A DNA stretch of 64,000 nt, from contig CM042156.1 of assembly GCA_023376005.1 (NCBI GenBank), positions 48,454,981 through 48,518,980 of the forward strand, written 5' to 3'. Below, one piece after another: positions 9,767 to 20,671 of this stretch (the first letter of the stretch is position 1; each line of letters opens with the position of its first letter). Both the position numbers and the translations under genes were made by a program. Under the pieces are notes generated by a model, which worked only from the letters and a program-made list of their open reading frames with translations, made no database searches and was not told the DNA's origin. The DNA comes from Doryteuthis pealeii. Lineage: Eukaryota; Mollusca; Cephalopoda; Myopsida; Loliginidae.

Positions 9767-10480
9767 TTATTATTATTTTACATATACTGAACATTATTTG
9801 TACCAAAAAGATAGTTTGATTTTTGCTCAGAACCGAAGCTACAACATCAGTTAGGATTTTTCAAATCAGACCCGTTGGTTTGTGCAAAGAGTCTAGAACG
9901 TTAAAGTTATTTATGGATCAGTTTTGACTACGGCCACTTTGAATTCTTTTAACATGGATATTATATTTTCTTTCATTATATCTTTATCTTGCCTGTAGCA
10001 TACACGATGTTTGCTTTATATTTCACTAACTGACGGCTGTTGTTGCTTCTTCCTTAAAACAAAAACTAACAGCATTCCGCTATTTGTTTATTTCAATTCA
10101 CCATCTTCATTCCATTTCTTAGATTTCTATCAATCACTTAGTCCACACGGTGTTTATAGAAAGTTGTCTCAATGTGAACGATTGATATTCACAAGTAACT
10201 CGGCAAAATACAATTCAGACAAAAGTTTATTTACCCGAACATATATCGTTTTGGTGTTTGTATTTTCATAGCACATCGACAATTGACACGTGTGTCTCGT
10301 AATATACGTAAAATGTAATTGTAATATAATTGTAAATGAACTCTCCTTGGCGTTCGTACCTTGTTTTTTTTTATCAGACTAGGTTGGACTATCCCACTTC
10401 TTGTGTAAGAAACGGTCTGATACAATTATAAGAATCAGTTCGACCAAATAACATCCGTTAATCCCTCATAATGTATTAGG
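9767..10480. other. Unassigned stretch
   Basis: The forward open frame 10011-10271 and the reverse frame 10231-10425 have no recognisable domain. No tRNA head or repeat seen. Confidence 0.4.
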
Positions 10481-10593
10481 ATATGTAATGAATAACCTAA
10501 CACTAAATATCCCGGTAAGGAAAGGATAAAGTCCTCCTGGGAGTTTGTCCTTTCCTTACCGAGATATTTAGTGTTAGGTTATTCATTACATAT
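10481..10593. repeat. 113-bp palindrome
   Basis: Arms of about 50 bp ('atatgtaatgaataaccta' and its complement at the far end) surround a 12-14 base loop 'gtcctcctgggag'. Only a few mismatches. It ends at the mariner remnant and could be a small hairpin transposon. Confidence 0.9.
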
Positions 10594-11030
10594 GTATGTC
10601 GAAAAAGTTCCAGGACTGGTGTCACAAAAAATATTTCAAATCCAAACTAAAAAATACAAGTAATCCCCTTCAAAGTAATCCCTAGGAGTCTAATGCACTT
10701 TCCAATCATTCTCTGCCACGCTTGTATGCACTCATGGAAGGATTCTTCCGGGATTCTCCGTAGCTCTGTGTCACGCCTTTGTGATGTCGTGCACATCCTC
10801 AAAACGGGCTCCCTTGATGACCCCCTTGAGCTTGGAAAAGAGGAAAAAATCACAATGGAGCTAAGTCGGGCGAATAGAGAGGTTGTTCCAGCACAGTGAT
10901 GTTCTTCTGAGCCAGGAACTCTCGGATACTCAGGGTAGTGTGTGCAAGTGCGTTGTCATGGTGAAGCACCCACGAGTTGTCCTGTCACATCTCTCGCCTC
11001 TCCTCGCACCCTGAACGAAACAAACGTAGA
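10594..11030 (-). pseudogene. Mariner-like transposase, C-terminal fragment
   Basis: On the minus strand the reading gives NSWVLHHDNALAH, 'SIREFLAQKNI' and 'YSPDLAP', then after a one-base frameshift FF..FSKLKGVIKG, 'FEDVHDI' and 'ECIQAWQRM'. HHDNA and YSPDLAPCD hold the second and third catalytic aspartates of the mariner DD34D triad (family knowledge). The first aspartate and the DNA-binding domain are absent and the frame is broken at the APCD box. The terminus 'gtcgaaaaagttccaggac' at about 10598 resembles the end of the copy at 56.75 kb. Confidence 0.85.
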
Positions 11031-11159
11031 CATGCTGGTTGTCACTTAAAACTGTATTAACTCAACCATTATATCTGTTGCGCCACGTGTTCATGATTTG
11101 TTTGAGAAATAATTTTTATTAACTTGATATCGATTAAATTAAAAGATAACTAACCCACA
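11031..11159. other. Unassigned spacer
   Basis: AT-rich, no structure recognised. Confidence 0.4.
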
Positions 11160-11385
11160 GCCACTGATTTCTAGCATCTATATGATAAATTTCATTTAGC
11201 GCTAATACTCTTGGGAAAGGTAAGAATCCTACCCCCCTCCAGCTATGGGTAAACAGTAGGGCAGACTGGGCTCTTTAACCTTTATTAGGCAACTCTGAAT
11301 TCAAACCTGTTGAACTCCGCTTAAGAAATTGACCTTGTGTCACATCCTGCTCGTGTGGAGGGCTTGGTAAATATATATCTGGCCC
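11160..11385 (+). repeat. SINE family B, 3' two thirds
   Basis: 'catttagcgctaatactctt', 'gggaaaggtaagaatcc', 'ccagctatgggtaaacag', 'aactctgaattcaaacc', 'ttaagaaattgaccttgtg' and the end 'gagggcttggtaaatatata'. The tRNA-like head is missing or unrecognisable. Confidence 0.85.
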
Positions 11386-11544
11386 TGTGGCAAAACTCGC
11401 AGTGGACGATACCACTCACATCGAAGAATGCGATCATTCGGGACCTTTTCTGACATATTTCGTATTAACAAAGGATATTAGAGACATCTAATTACATGCA
11501 TATCCCAAACAATAAAAAGCACAATTATTTTCAATGAACAAAAA
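11386..11544. other. Spacer before satellite
   Basis: No structure recognised. It includes a mariner-end-like 'gggaccttttctgacatat' at about 11435. Confidence 0.35.
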
Positions 11545-12585
11545 GTAGTATGATGCCGTTCTGTAGTATCTCCCATTCTGTTTGGTGGATTGTAATGCAA
11601 TTCAGCTCTATGAACCGAGCAGGGATACATCTATACTTTGTTCACTCAAAGCGAGGACAGTAAATATATACGTCTTTTCACTTCAATGAAGGGTAGCTGT
11701 GAGAGAAGGATTGAATTGTCACGTAACCAACGGACACGTGACGTGGGAAAAAAGTAGTATGACGCCATTCTGTAGTATCTCCCATTCTGTTTGGTGGGTT
11801 GTAATGCAATTCAGCTCTATGAACCGAGCAGGGATAAATCTATACTTTATTCACTCAAAGCGAGGACATAAGATATATACGTCTTTTCACTTCAGTGAAG
11901 GGTAGCTGTGAGAGAAGGATTGAATTGTCACGTAACCAACGGACACGTGACGTGGGAAAAAGTAGTATGATGCGATTCTGTAGTATCTCCCATTCTGTTT
12001 GGTGGGTTGTAATGCAATTCAGCTCTATGAACCGAGCAGGGATAAATCTGTACTTTGTTCACTCAAAGTGAGGACAGAAAATATATACGTCTTTTCACTT
12101 CAATGAAGGGTAGCTGTGAGAAAAGGGTTGAATTGTCACGTAACCAACGGACACGTGACGGGGGGAAAAGTAGTATGATGCCATTCTGTAGTATCTCCCA
12201 TTCTGTTTAGTGGGTTGTAATGCAATTCAGCTCTATGAACCGAGCAGGGATAAATCTGTACTTTGTTCACTCAAAGCGAGGACAGAAAATATATACGTCT
12301 TTTCACTTCAAAGAAGGGTAGCTGTGAGAGAAGGATTGAATTGTCACGTAACCAACGGACACGTGACGTGGGAAAAAAGTAGTATGACGCCATTCTGTAG
12401 TATCTCCCATTCTGTTTGGTGGGTTGTAATGCAATTCAGCTCTATTAACCGAGCAGGGATAAATCTGTACTTTGTTCACTCAAAGCGAGGACAGAAAATA
12501 TATTCGTCTTTTCACTTCAAAGAAGGGTAGCTGTTAGAGAAGGATTGAATTGTCACGTAACCAACGGACACGTGACGTGGGAATC
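11545..12585 (+). repeat. 208-bp tandem satellite, five copies
   Basis: Units start with 'agtagtatgatgccattctg' near 11545, 11753, 11961, 12168 and 12378. Each contains 'cattctgtttggtgggttg', 'gaaccgagcagggataaat', 'cactcaaagcgaggacag', 'atatatacgtcttttcactt' and ends in 'ggacacgtgacgtggg'. Identity between units is high by eye. Each unit carries CACGTG overlapping TGACGTG, E-box-like and CRE-like strings. Open frames inside (11699-11905, 12210-12530) have in-phase interruptions between units and are not genes. Confidence 0.95.
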
Positions 12586-13020
12586 CTCACCTACAAACCT
12601 AGGGGATACAATTGTGTCTGTGTCCCTATAAGTATAATCGTATAATTTCCAACTGAATAAACGTACTTATGCAAATGTTTATCTATCAGTTTATCTTTCA
12701 TTGTTACCTTTTCCGGGTCACATTTATTGCATTGTCTTTTTTTTGTCTCCATTGCTTTTTTCTGTTTTTACCTTTTTCTCTTGAAATACATATATTACGT
12801 TGCTTTATCTATTTACGTGTGTGTATGTGTGTTCGTATGTGTGTGTGTATGCGTGTGAGTGTCTGTGCATGCGCACCCACCTATATTATTCATCCAATCA
12901 TCTACCGATCAACAAAAGTGATCAAAATCTAACCGTACAATGGTATGCATATTTGTCTCCCTTTTACGCTGTATCATCATCAAACAAGACAAGATTCATG
13001 ATTCATTTGATTTGATTTTG
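12586..13020. other. Unassigned stretch with short (GT)n
   Basis: A GT-rich patch at 12818-12865. The stretch 'tctcccttttacgctgt..catcatcaaacaagacaa' at 12955-12995 recurs at 14399-14440, so the border of the RT-satellite region is duplicated. Confidence 0.5.
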
Positions 13021-13115
13021 TTCTTGTTGTCGTCGTGTAGACGAAATCTCTGTGGTGTAGGGGAGTGTCATGTCTTAGTAAACGAGTTCGAAATCCATCG
13101 GGCTATTCCATTCAC
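13021..13115 (+). repeat. tRNA-like head (SINE family D), copy 1
   Basis: 'acgaaatctctgtggtgtag', then 'cttagtaaacgagttcgaa' and 'atcgggctattcc'. GAGTTCGAAATCC is a B-box-like string. The same head recurs at 14475-14560 and, diverged, at 47460-47520. Confidence 0.55.
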
Positions 13116-13680
13116 TTTGGACTAATAACATGGTGATAAATTCTATGAAATTCCATTCACTTTCGGACTAATAACATGGTGATAAATTCTATGGAAATTC
13201 CATTCACTTTCGAACTAATAACATGGTGATAAATTCATATTCACTTTCGACTAATACATCTATGGAAATTCCATTCACTTTCGAACTTAACATGGTGATA
13301 AATTCTATGGAAAATTCATTCACTTTCGAACTAATAACATGGAAAATTCTATGGAAATTCCATTCACTTTTCGAAACTAATAACATGGATAAATTCTATG
13401 GAAATTCCATTCACTTTCGAACTAATAACATGATGATATATGGAAATTCCATTCACTTTCGAACTAATAACATGGTGATAAATTCTATGGAAATTCCATT
13501 CACTTCCCGAACTAATAACATGCGATAAATTCTATGGAAATTCCATTCACTTTCGAACTAATAACATAGTGATAAATTCTATGGAAATTCCATTCACTTT
13601 CGGACTAATAACATGGTGATAAATTCTATGGAAATTCCATTCACTTTCGAACTAATAACATGGTGATAAATTCTATGGAA
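13100..13680 (+). repeat. 47-bp minisatellite, about 12 copies
   Basis: The unit combines 'aacatggtgataaattctat' with 'ggaaattccattcactttcg'. Several units carry deletions. The last unit reads straight into RT-coding sequence at about 13673. In the RT copy at 19.5 kb the same string encodes NMVINSMEKTW, so the repeat contains coding sequence from the retrotransposon fused to sequence like the end of the family D head. Confidence 0.9.
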
Positions 13681-13872
13681 AAGACATGGTCCATTGAGGA
13701 AGAAAAAAGATATCTTATTGGGAAGGGAAGAAACTATGAAAAAATAAATACTGATGGTGCCATCTCCCAATTAAAAGACAAGCAACTGAAATTAGTAGAC
13801 GAGTTCAAATACCTCGGTAGCAATATCTCATCTACAGAAAGTGATGTCAACATACACATAGGTAAAACATGA
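13660..13872 (+). pseudogene. RTE-like reverse transcriptase fragment, + copy
   Basis: Reads MVINSMEKTWSIEE, 'INTDGAISQLKDKQLKLVDE', 'FKYLGSNISSTESDV', 'IHIGKT' then stop where the family has W. The FxYLGSxxSSTExD block followed by a K-(T/A)-W-x-A-I motif is diagnostic of the region just after the RT palm in RTE-type LINEs (family knowledge). From FKYLGS onward the sequence is repeated in tandem to 14395. Upstream palm motifs are absent here. Confidence 0.8.
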
Positions 13873-14395
13873 ACTGCTATTAATAAGTTGACAATCTATG
13901 TCTACACTATCCTAACATCATATGTTTTAATCACATACCTCGGTAGCAATATCTCATCTACTGAAAGTGATGTCAACATACGCATAGATAAAACATGAAC
14001 TGCTATTAATAAGTTGACAATCTGTGTCTACACGATCCTAACATGTTTTAATCACATACCTCGGTAGCAATATCTCATCTACTGAAAGTGATGTCAGCAT
14101 ACGCATAGGTAAAACATGAAATGCTATTGCCAAATTAACCATCTGTGTCTACACTATACTAACATCATATGTTTTAATCACATACCTCGGTAGCAATATC
14201 TCGTCTACTGAAAGTGATGTCAACATACGCATGGGTAAAACATGAACTGCTATTGACAAAGCTGACAATCTGTGTCTACACTATCCTAACATCATATGTT
14301 TTAATCACATACCTCAGTAGCAATATCTCATCTACTGAAAGTGATGTCAGCATATGCATGGGTAAAACATGAACTGCTATTGACAAGCTGACATA
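13810..14395 (+). repeat. RT-derived satellite, + array of five units
   Basis: Units of about 122-129 bp start at 'tacctcggtagcaatatctc' near 13812, 13937, 14058, 14183 and 14307. Each encodes YLGSNISSTESD..RIGKT-stop-TAI..L and closes with 'catatgttttaatcacata' joined back to the next 'cctcggtagc'. It is the same monomer as the long array at 15.76-19.39 kb, in opposite orientation. Confidence 0.95.
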
Positions 14396-14640
14396 TTTCT
14401 CTCCCTTTTACGCTGTGTCATCATCAAACAAGACAAAATCCATGATTCATTTGATTTGATTTTGTTCTTGTTGGTCGTGTAGACGAAATCTCTGTGGTGT
14501 AGTGGAGTGTGATGTCTTAGTAAACGGGTTCGAAATCCAGTCGGGCTATTCCATTCACTTTCGGACTAATAATCTTGGGAAAGGTAGGAACCCCTTTATG
14601 CCCCTGACATGGGTTAAATAGTACTACTTCTGTTCTTTTA
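14396..14640 (+). repeat. tRNA-like head (family D), copy 2, with SINE B-like body
   Basis: 'gtgtagtggagtgtgatgt', 'cttagtaaacgggttcgaaa', 'gtcgggctattccattcac', 'cttgggaaaggtagg' and 'catgggttaaatagtact'. GGGTTCGAAATCC is B-box-like. It joins the string at which the 47-bp minisatellite begins in copy 1. Confidence 0.6.
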
Positions 14641-14826
14641 CAAGAGTGTCTTTGGCATTAGATATCCACAAAGTTTGAAATACCATTAAACAAAAGAAAC
14701 CCAACCAAACCACGTGGCCGATCACATCGACAATCCAAGTGACATGACGTCTGTCGATAAGTTCTAAAACTTAGCTGCATAGGGAATTACCTTTGTATTT
14801 CCACGGCCTCTGTTAAGTATCTAAAA
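14641..14826. other. Spacer with a SINE A-like tail
   Basis: 'ggcattagatatccac' and 'taccattaaacaaaagaaac' at 14655-14705 resemble the end of family A. The remainder is unassigned. Confidence 0.4.
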
Positions 14827-15027
14827 TCTTATTATAATGGAGATTTTGTGTTTATCTGTTTGCATCCGAAATTATATTACTACTCAAGTCACAATTCCCT
14901 TAGTTATTTACGTCACATTCTCCATGATTTCATTTTTATTTAAACATCAATTATCAATAAAATTGTTTGACATTATTAATACTGTTGACTGTATCTACAT
15001 GCTATTAAAATGCAATTGTATTTATTT
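14827..15027 (+). mobile_element. 5' fragment of the Helitron family
   Basis: Begins TCTTATTATAATGGAGATT and continues collinearly with the Helitron at 9.15-9.77 kb (minus strand) through 'caagtcacaattccctta' and 'tgcaattgtatttatt', then stops abruptly at the start of element H. The 3' hairpin and CTAG end are missing. Confidence 0.75.
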
Positions 15028-15470
15028 ATGGGTAATTCCCTGTCAAATCATCCAGGCCATGTCCCCCACCCCCTTCAAATTTTCTGAAATTTTGTCCTCG
15101 TGTAGATTATTATCAAATTAGCAAATTCCAAAAATTTGAGCTTCTAATTCCAAAAATTGGCGGAGTTGTGTCAATTTTTGCTCTCCAAATTTGAGGGAGG
15201 TCGCGAAAAATGGCGACTTTTTGTAACCTACTTTGGCTGTAAAATGAGTTCTGGAGCTTCCCTACTCCGGGAAATCGGTTTATAAAAGCATTTTTGCCCA
15301 AGGAACCCAAAAATGCTATCAAAAAAATCTTAAAGTTAACCAATTTGAAGTTATTGATGATTTGCGATTTCTTCATAGCAAGATCAATATCCCGATGTGG
15401 CACTGCATCTATGACAACAATTTTTTCAATTATATTTCCCATGTGCAGGAGTCCATAGGAGAACATCGCT
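15028..15470 (+). mobile_element. Dispersed element H, copy 2
   Basis: Opens with 'taattccctgtcaaatca'. It shares 'ccaaaaattggcggagttg', 'tcgcgaaaaatggcgactt', 'gagcttccctact', 'aaaatgctatcaaaaaa' and 'gatgtggcactgcatctatg' with 8.24-8.66 kb. The last 30 bases (minus strand CSPMDSCTWEI) overlap the RTE C-terminal reading, so the border between H and the retrotransposon is blurred. Confidence 0.6.
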
Positions 15471-15765
15471 TATGAATTATCCCTTAACCAATAATGCTCA
15501 ACACGTATTTTTCGTCTGATTGGATGGTTTGTGTAATAAAAGGTAAGCGGTCGCACACCTGTTGTTTTGCACAGATCTCTTTCAAGGATTTGTTCAAAAT
15601 AGCAGGCAGCGTCTGTCTGTATTTCACATCTAGCCTTTTCTCCAGGTTTTCGTTAAAGTCAAAGTGGTGCAACCATACAGTAGTACTGAGACGGTAGCTT
15701 GGAAGAATTCCCATTTCAATTTTATCAGAGAGATCTCCCTATTGCCGTTCACTTTTCAATAGCAG
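15440..15765 (-). pseudogene. RTE-like RT C-terminal region beyond the satellite
   Basis: On the minus strand: DLSDKIEM, then in a shifted frame WEFFQATVSVLLYGCTTL, back to NLEKRLDVKYRQTLPAIL, 'NKSLKEICAKQQ', 'PFITQTIQSD' and the degraded continuation to 'CSPMDSCTW'. This order (SDLSDKIK, FFQAVAVSVLLYGCTTW, LEKRLD, AILNKSW, TIQVRR) is the RTE-type C-terminus downstream of YLGS (family knowledge). It is what should follow the YLGSN block, yet about 3.6 kb of tandem repeat intervenes. Confidence 0.8.
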
Positions 15766-18700
15766 TTCATGTTTTACCTATGCGTATGTTGACATCACTT
15801 TCAGTAGATGAGATATTGCTACCGAGGTATGTGATTAAAACATATGATGTTAGTATAGTGTAAACACTGATTGTTAATTTGGCAATAGCAGTTCATGTTT
15901 TACCTATGCTGACATTACTTTTAGTAGATGAGATATTGCTACCGAGGTATGTGATTAAAACATGATGTTAGGATAGTGTAGACACAGATTGTTAATTTGG
16001 CAATAGCAGTTCATGTTTTACCCATGCGTATGTTGACATTACTTTCAGTAGATGAGATATGGCTACCGAGGTATGTGATTAAAACATGTTAGGATAGTGT
16101 AGACACAGATTGTCAACTTGTCAATAGCAGTTCATGTTTTACCTATGCGTATGTTGACATCACTTTCAGTAGATGAGATATTGCTACCAAGGTATGTGAT
16201 TGAAACATATGATGTTAGGATAGTGTAGACACAGATTGTTAATATGGCAATTGCAGTTCATGTTTTACATATGTGTATGCTGATATCACTTTCAGTAGAT
16301 GAGATATTGCTACCAAGGTATGTGATTAAAACATATGATGTTAGGATAGTGTAGACACAGATTGTTAATTTGGCAATAGCAGTTCATGTTTTACCTATGC
16401 GTATGTTGACATCACTTTCAGTAAATGAGATATTGCTACCGAGGTATGTGATTAAAACATATGATGTCAGGATAGTGTAGACACAGATTGTTAATTTGGC
16501 AATAGCAGTTCATGTTTTACCTATGCTGACATTACTTTCAGTAGATGAGATATTGCTACCGAGGTATGTGATTAAAACATATGATGTTAGGATAGTATAG
16601 ACACAGATTGTCAGCTTGTCAATAGCAGTTCATGTTTTACCCATGCGTATGCTGACATCACTTTCAGTAGATGAGATATTGCTACCGAGGTATGGGATTA
16701 AAACATGTTAGGATTGTGTAGACATAGATTGTCAACTTGTTAATAGCAGTTCATGTTTTATCTATGCGTATGTTGACATCACTTTCAGTAGATGAGATAT
16801 TGCTACCAAGGTATGTGATTAAACATATGATGTTAGGATAGTGTAGACACAGATTGTTAATTTGGCCATAGCAGTTCATGTTTTACCTATGTGTATGCTG
16901 ACATCACTTTCAGTAGATGAGATATTGCTACCAAGGTATGTGATTAAAACATATGATGTTAGGATAGTATAGACGCAGATTGTTAATTTGGCAATAGCAG
17001 TTCATGTTTTACCTATGCGTATGTTGACATCACTTTCAGTAGATGAGATATTGCTACTGATTAAAACATATGATGTCAGGATAGTGTAGGCACAGATTGT
17101 TAATTTGGCAATAGCGGTTCATGTTTTACCCATGCTGACATTACTTTCAGTAGATGAGATATTGCTACCGAGGTATGTGATTAAAACATATGATGTTAGG
17201 ATACTGTAGACACAGATTGTCAGCTTGTCAATAGCAGTTCATGTTTTACCCATGCGTATGCTGACATCACTTTCAGTAGATGAGATATTGCTACCGAGGT
17301 ATGGGATTAAAACATGTTAGGATTGTGTAGACATAGATTGTCAACTTGTTAATAGCAGTTCATGTTTTACCTATGCGTATGCTGACATCACTTTCAGTAG
17401 ATAAGATATTGCTAGCGTGGTATGTAATTAAAAAATATGCTATTAGGACAGGGTAGACACAGATTGTTAATTTGGAAATAGCAGTTCATGTTTTACATAT
17501 GCGTATGTTGACATTACTTTCAGTAGATGAGATATTGCTACCAAGGTATGTGATTAAAACATGTTAGGATAGTGTAGACACAGATTGTCAACTTGTCAAT
17601 AGCAGTTCATGTTTTACCTATGCGTATGCTGACATTACTTTCAGTAGATGAGATATTGCTACCGAGGTATGTGATTAAAACATATGATGTTAGGATAGTG
17701 TAGACACAGATTGTTAATTTGGCAATAGCAGCATGTTTTACATATGTGTATACTGGCCACTTTTAGTAGATGAGATATTGCTACCGAGGTATATGATTAA
17801 AACATATGATGTTAGGATAGTGTAAACACAGATTGTTAATTTGGCAATAGCAGTTCATGTTTTACATATGTGTATGCTGACATTACTTTCAGTAGATGAG
17901 ATATTGCTACTGAGGTATGTGATTAAAACATGATGTTAGGATAGTGTAGACACATATTGTCAACTTGTTAATAGCAGTTCATGTTTTACATATGCGTATG
18001 CTGACATCACTTTCAGTAGATGAGATATTGCTACCGAGGTATGAAATTAAACATGTTAGGATAGTGTAGACACAGATTGTCAACTTGTTAATAGCAGTTC
18101 ATGTTTTACCTATGCTGACATTACTTTCAGTAGATGAGATATTGCTACCGAGGTATGTGATTAAAACATATGATGTTAGGATAGTATAGACACTGATTGT
18201 CAGCTTGTCAATAGCAGTTCATGTTTTACCCATGCGTATGCTGACATCACTTTCAGTAGATGAGATATTGCTACCGAGGTATGGGATTAAAACATGTTAG
18301 GATTGTGTAGACACAGATTGTCAACTTGTTAATAGCAGTTCATGTTTTACCTATGTGTATGCTGACATCACTTTCAGTAGATGAGATATTGCTACCGAGG
18401 TATGTGATTAAAACATATGATGTTAGGATAGTGTAGACACTGATTGTCAGCTTGTCAATAGCAGTTCATGTTTTACCCATGCGTATGCTGAGATTACTTT
18501 CAGTAGATGAGATATTGCTACCAAGGTATGTGATTAAAACATGTTAGGATAGTGTAGACACAGATTGTCAACTTGTTAATAGCAGTTCATGTTTTACCTA
18601 TGTGTATGCTGACATCACTTTCAGTAGATGAGATATTGCTACCGAGGTATGTGATTAAAACATGATGTTAGGATAGTGTAGACACAGATTGTCAACTTGT

Positions 18701-19390
18701 TAATAGCAGTTCATGTTTTACCTATGTGTATGCTGACATCACTTTCAGTAGATGAGATATTGCTACCGAGGTATGTGATTAAAACATGATGTTAGGATAG
18801 TGTAGACATAGATTGTCAACTTGTTAATAGCAGTTCATGTTTTACCTATGTGTATGCTGACATCACTTTCAGTAGATGAGATATTGCTACCGAGGTATGT
18901 GATTAAAACATGTTAGGATAGTGTAGACACAGATTGTCAGCTTGTTAATAGCAGTTCATGTTTTACCTATGCCGATGTTGACATCACTTTCAGTAGATGA
19001 GATATTGTTACCGAGGTATGTGATTAAAACATGTTAGGATAGTGTAGACACAGATTGTCAGCTTGTTAATAGCAGTTCATGTTTTACCTATGCCGATGTT
19101 GACATCACTTTCAGTAGATGAGATATTGCTACCGAGGTATGTGATTAAAACATGTTAGGATAGTGTAGACACAGATTGTCAGCTTGTTAATAGCAGTTCA
19201 TGTTTTATCTATGCGTATGTTGACATCACTATCAGTAGATGAGATATTGCTACCGAGGTATGTGATTAAAACACGTTAGGATAGTGTAGACACAGATTGT
19301 CAACTTGTCAATAGCAGTTCATGTTTTACCTATGCGTATGCTGACATTACTTTCAGTAGATGAGATATTGCTACCGAGGTATTTGAACTC
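15755..19390 (-). repeat. RT-derived satellite, long array of about 30 units
   Basis: The landmark 'agcagttcatgttttac' (or a close variant) occurs about 30 times between 15765 and 19316, a mean period near 122 bp. The minus strand of each unit encodes YLGSNISSTES and RIGKT-stop. Length differences come mainly from 'acatatgatgtta', 'acatgatgtta' or 'acatgtta' at one place and from presence or absence of 'gcgtat'. The array is bracketed by non-repeated RTE coding sequence at both ends (15440-15765 and 19391-19546), so it is an expansion inside a retrotransposon coding region. Confidence 0.95.
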
Positions 19391-19546
19391 GTCTACTAAT
19401 TTCAGTTGCTTGTCTTTTAATTGGGAGATGGCACCATCAGTATTTATTTTTTCCATAGTTTCTTCCCTTCCCAATAAGATATCTTTTTTCTTTTCCTCAA
19501 TGATCCATGTCTTTTCCATAGAATTTATCACCATGTTGTTCTTCAT
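19319..19546 (-). pseudogene. RTE-like RT fragment upstream of the satellite
   Basis: Minus strand: MVINSMEKTWIIEEKK, 'INTDGAISQLKDKQLKLVDE', 'FKYLGSNISSTESNV', 'IRIGKT'-stop. Nearly the same protein as 13660-13872 in opposite orientation. It supplies the first, non-repeated part of the coding segment; the satellite continues from its YLGSN block. The palm domain is missing upstream. Confidence 0.8.
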
Positions 19547-20278
19547 ACTCCTTAAATATTTTCTTATCTTTTCGCACGTTTTCTTTTTTCTTCATTATTG
19601 TTCTTTATACATTATCTCTTCCTACTCTTCTCAAATTTTCCGTCGCTTTCCTTATAAAATTTATTTCCTTGAACGTTGTATCTTTTGGTATTTTCCCAAC
19701 ATCTTTTCTTTTTTTTTTTTATAACTTTCTTTATTTATCTTGCTTTCATTACACCAGTGACGTGAGGGGTTACAGTCCTTGGCTCGCTTAGTCTTAATGA
19801 TGAAGTCAGTTTCAATGCAAGTCACTCATTGGCTGATGGTGAGACAGCCAGTGGCGTGGTGTGGACACAAAGAGACGCCAACTATATTACTGAAAAGAGG
19901 AATCAATTTTCTAAGTACGATCCGGTCAACTTCCAAAATAGAATAAACAGATAACGAAACGATCCTTCTAAATAAAAATAAGGAAGAGATTACCTAGATA
20001 TTTATATACATAAAAGGTCAGGTTCCTGTACATTTAGTATTCTCTCCTGCGACTCATCTTTCAGCCGTTGTGCACTGAGAGAAAGGAAAAAAGGGAAGAG
20101 TTTTCAGTTGGCTGGGGTTTACATTAAAAGGCATAAATATGATTGAAGCAAGAATGAAGAACAATTTTACGGCTACTTTTCAATTAGTAGTGCGATTGGT
20201 GGATGGCGCCAGGAAGTAGATCCGTCATCAGCCAATAATAGGTAGGAAAAAGGGAGAAATAACGGATGAGAGAAATGG
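19547..20278. other. Unassigned stretch
   Basis: TTC-rich to 19735, then mixed sequence with no recognised repeat. The ORF at 19305-19724 is an antisense shadow plus low complexity. Confidence 0.4.
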
Positions 20279-20280
20279 AG

Positions 20281-20339
<59 letters not shown>

Positions 20340-20639
20340 TGTGAGAGAGAGAGAAAGGGAGAGAGAGAAAGGGAGAGAGAGAGAGAGAGAGAGAAAGGGA
20401 GAGAGAGAAAGAGAGAGAAAGGGAGAGAGAGAGAAATGAGTGTGAGAGAGAGAGAGAGAAGAGAGAAGAGAGGGAGAGAGAGAGAAGAGAGAAGAGAAAA
20501 AGAGAGAGAGAAAATGAGTGTGAGAGAGAAAGAGAGAGAAAATGAGTGAGAGAGAGAGAGAAAGGGAGAGAGAGAGAAAGAGAGAGAGAAATAAGTGAAG
20601 AGAGAGAGAGAGAGAAAAGAGAGAGAGAAATGAGTGAGT

Positions 20640-20671
<32 letters not shown>

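Noticed and set aside
12210..12530. 106-codon frame in the 208-bp satellite
   Set aside because: 208 is not a multiple of 3 and the frame is not kept across all units; no domain.
15755..19390. CRISPR-like array
   Set aside because: Units are contiguous 122-bp repeats without unique spacers, encode RT residues, and the genome is animal.
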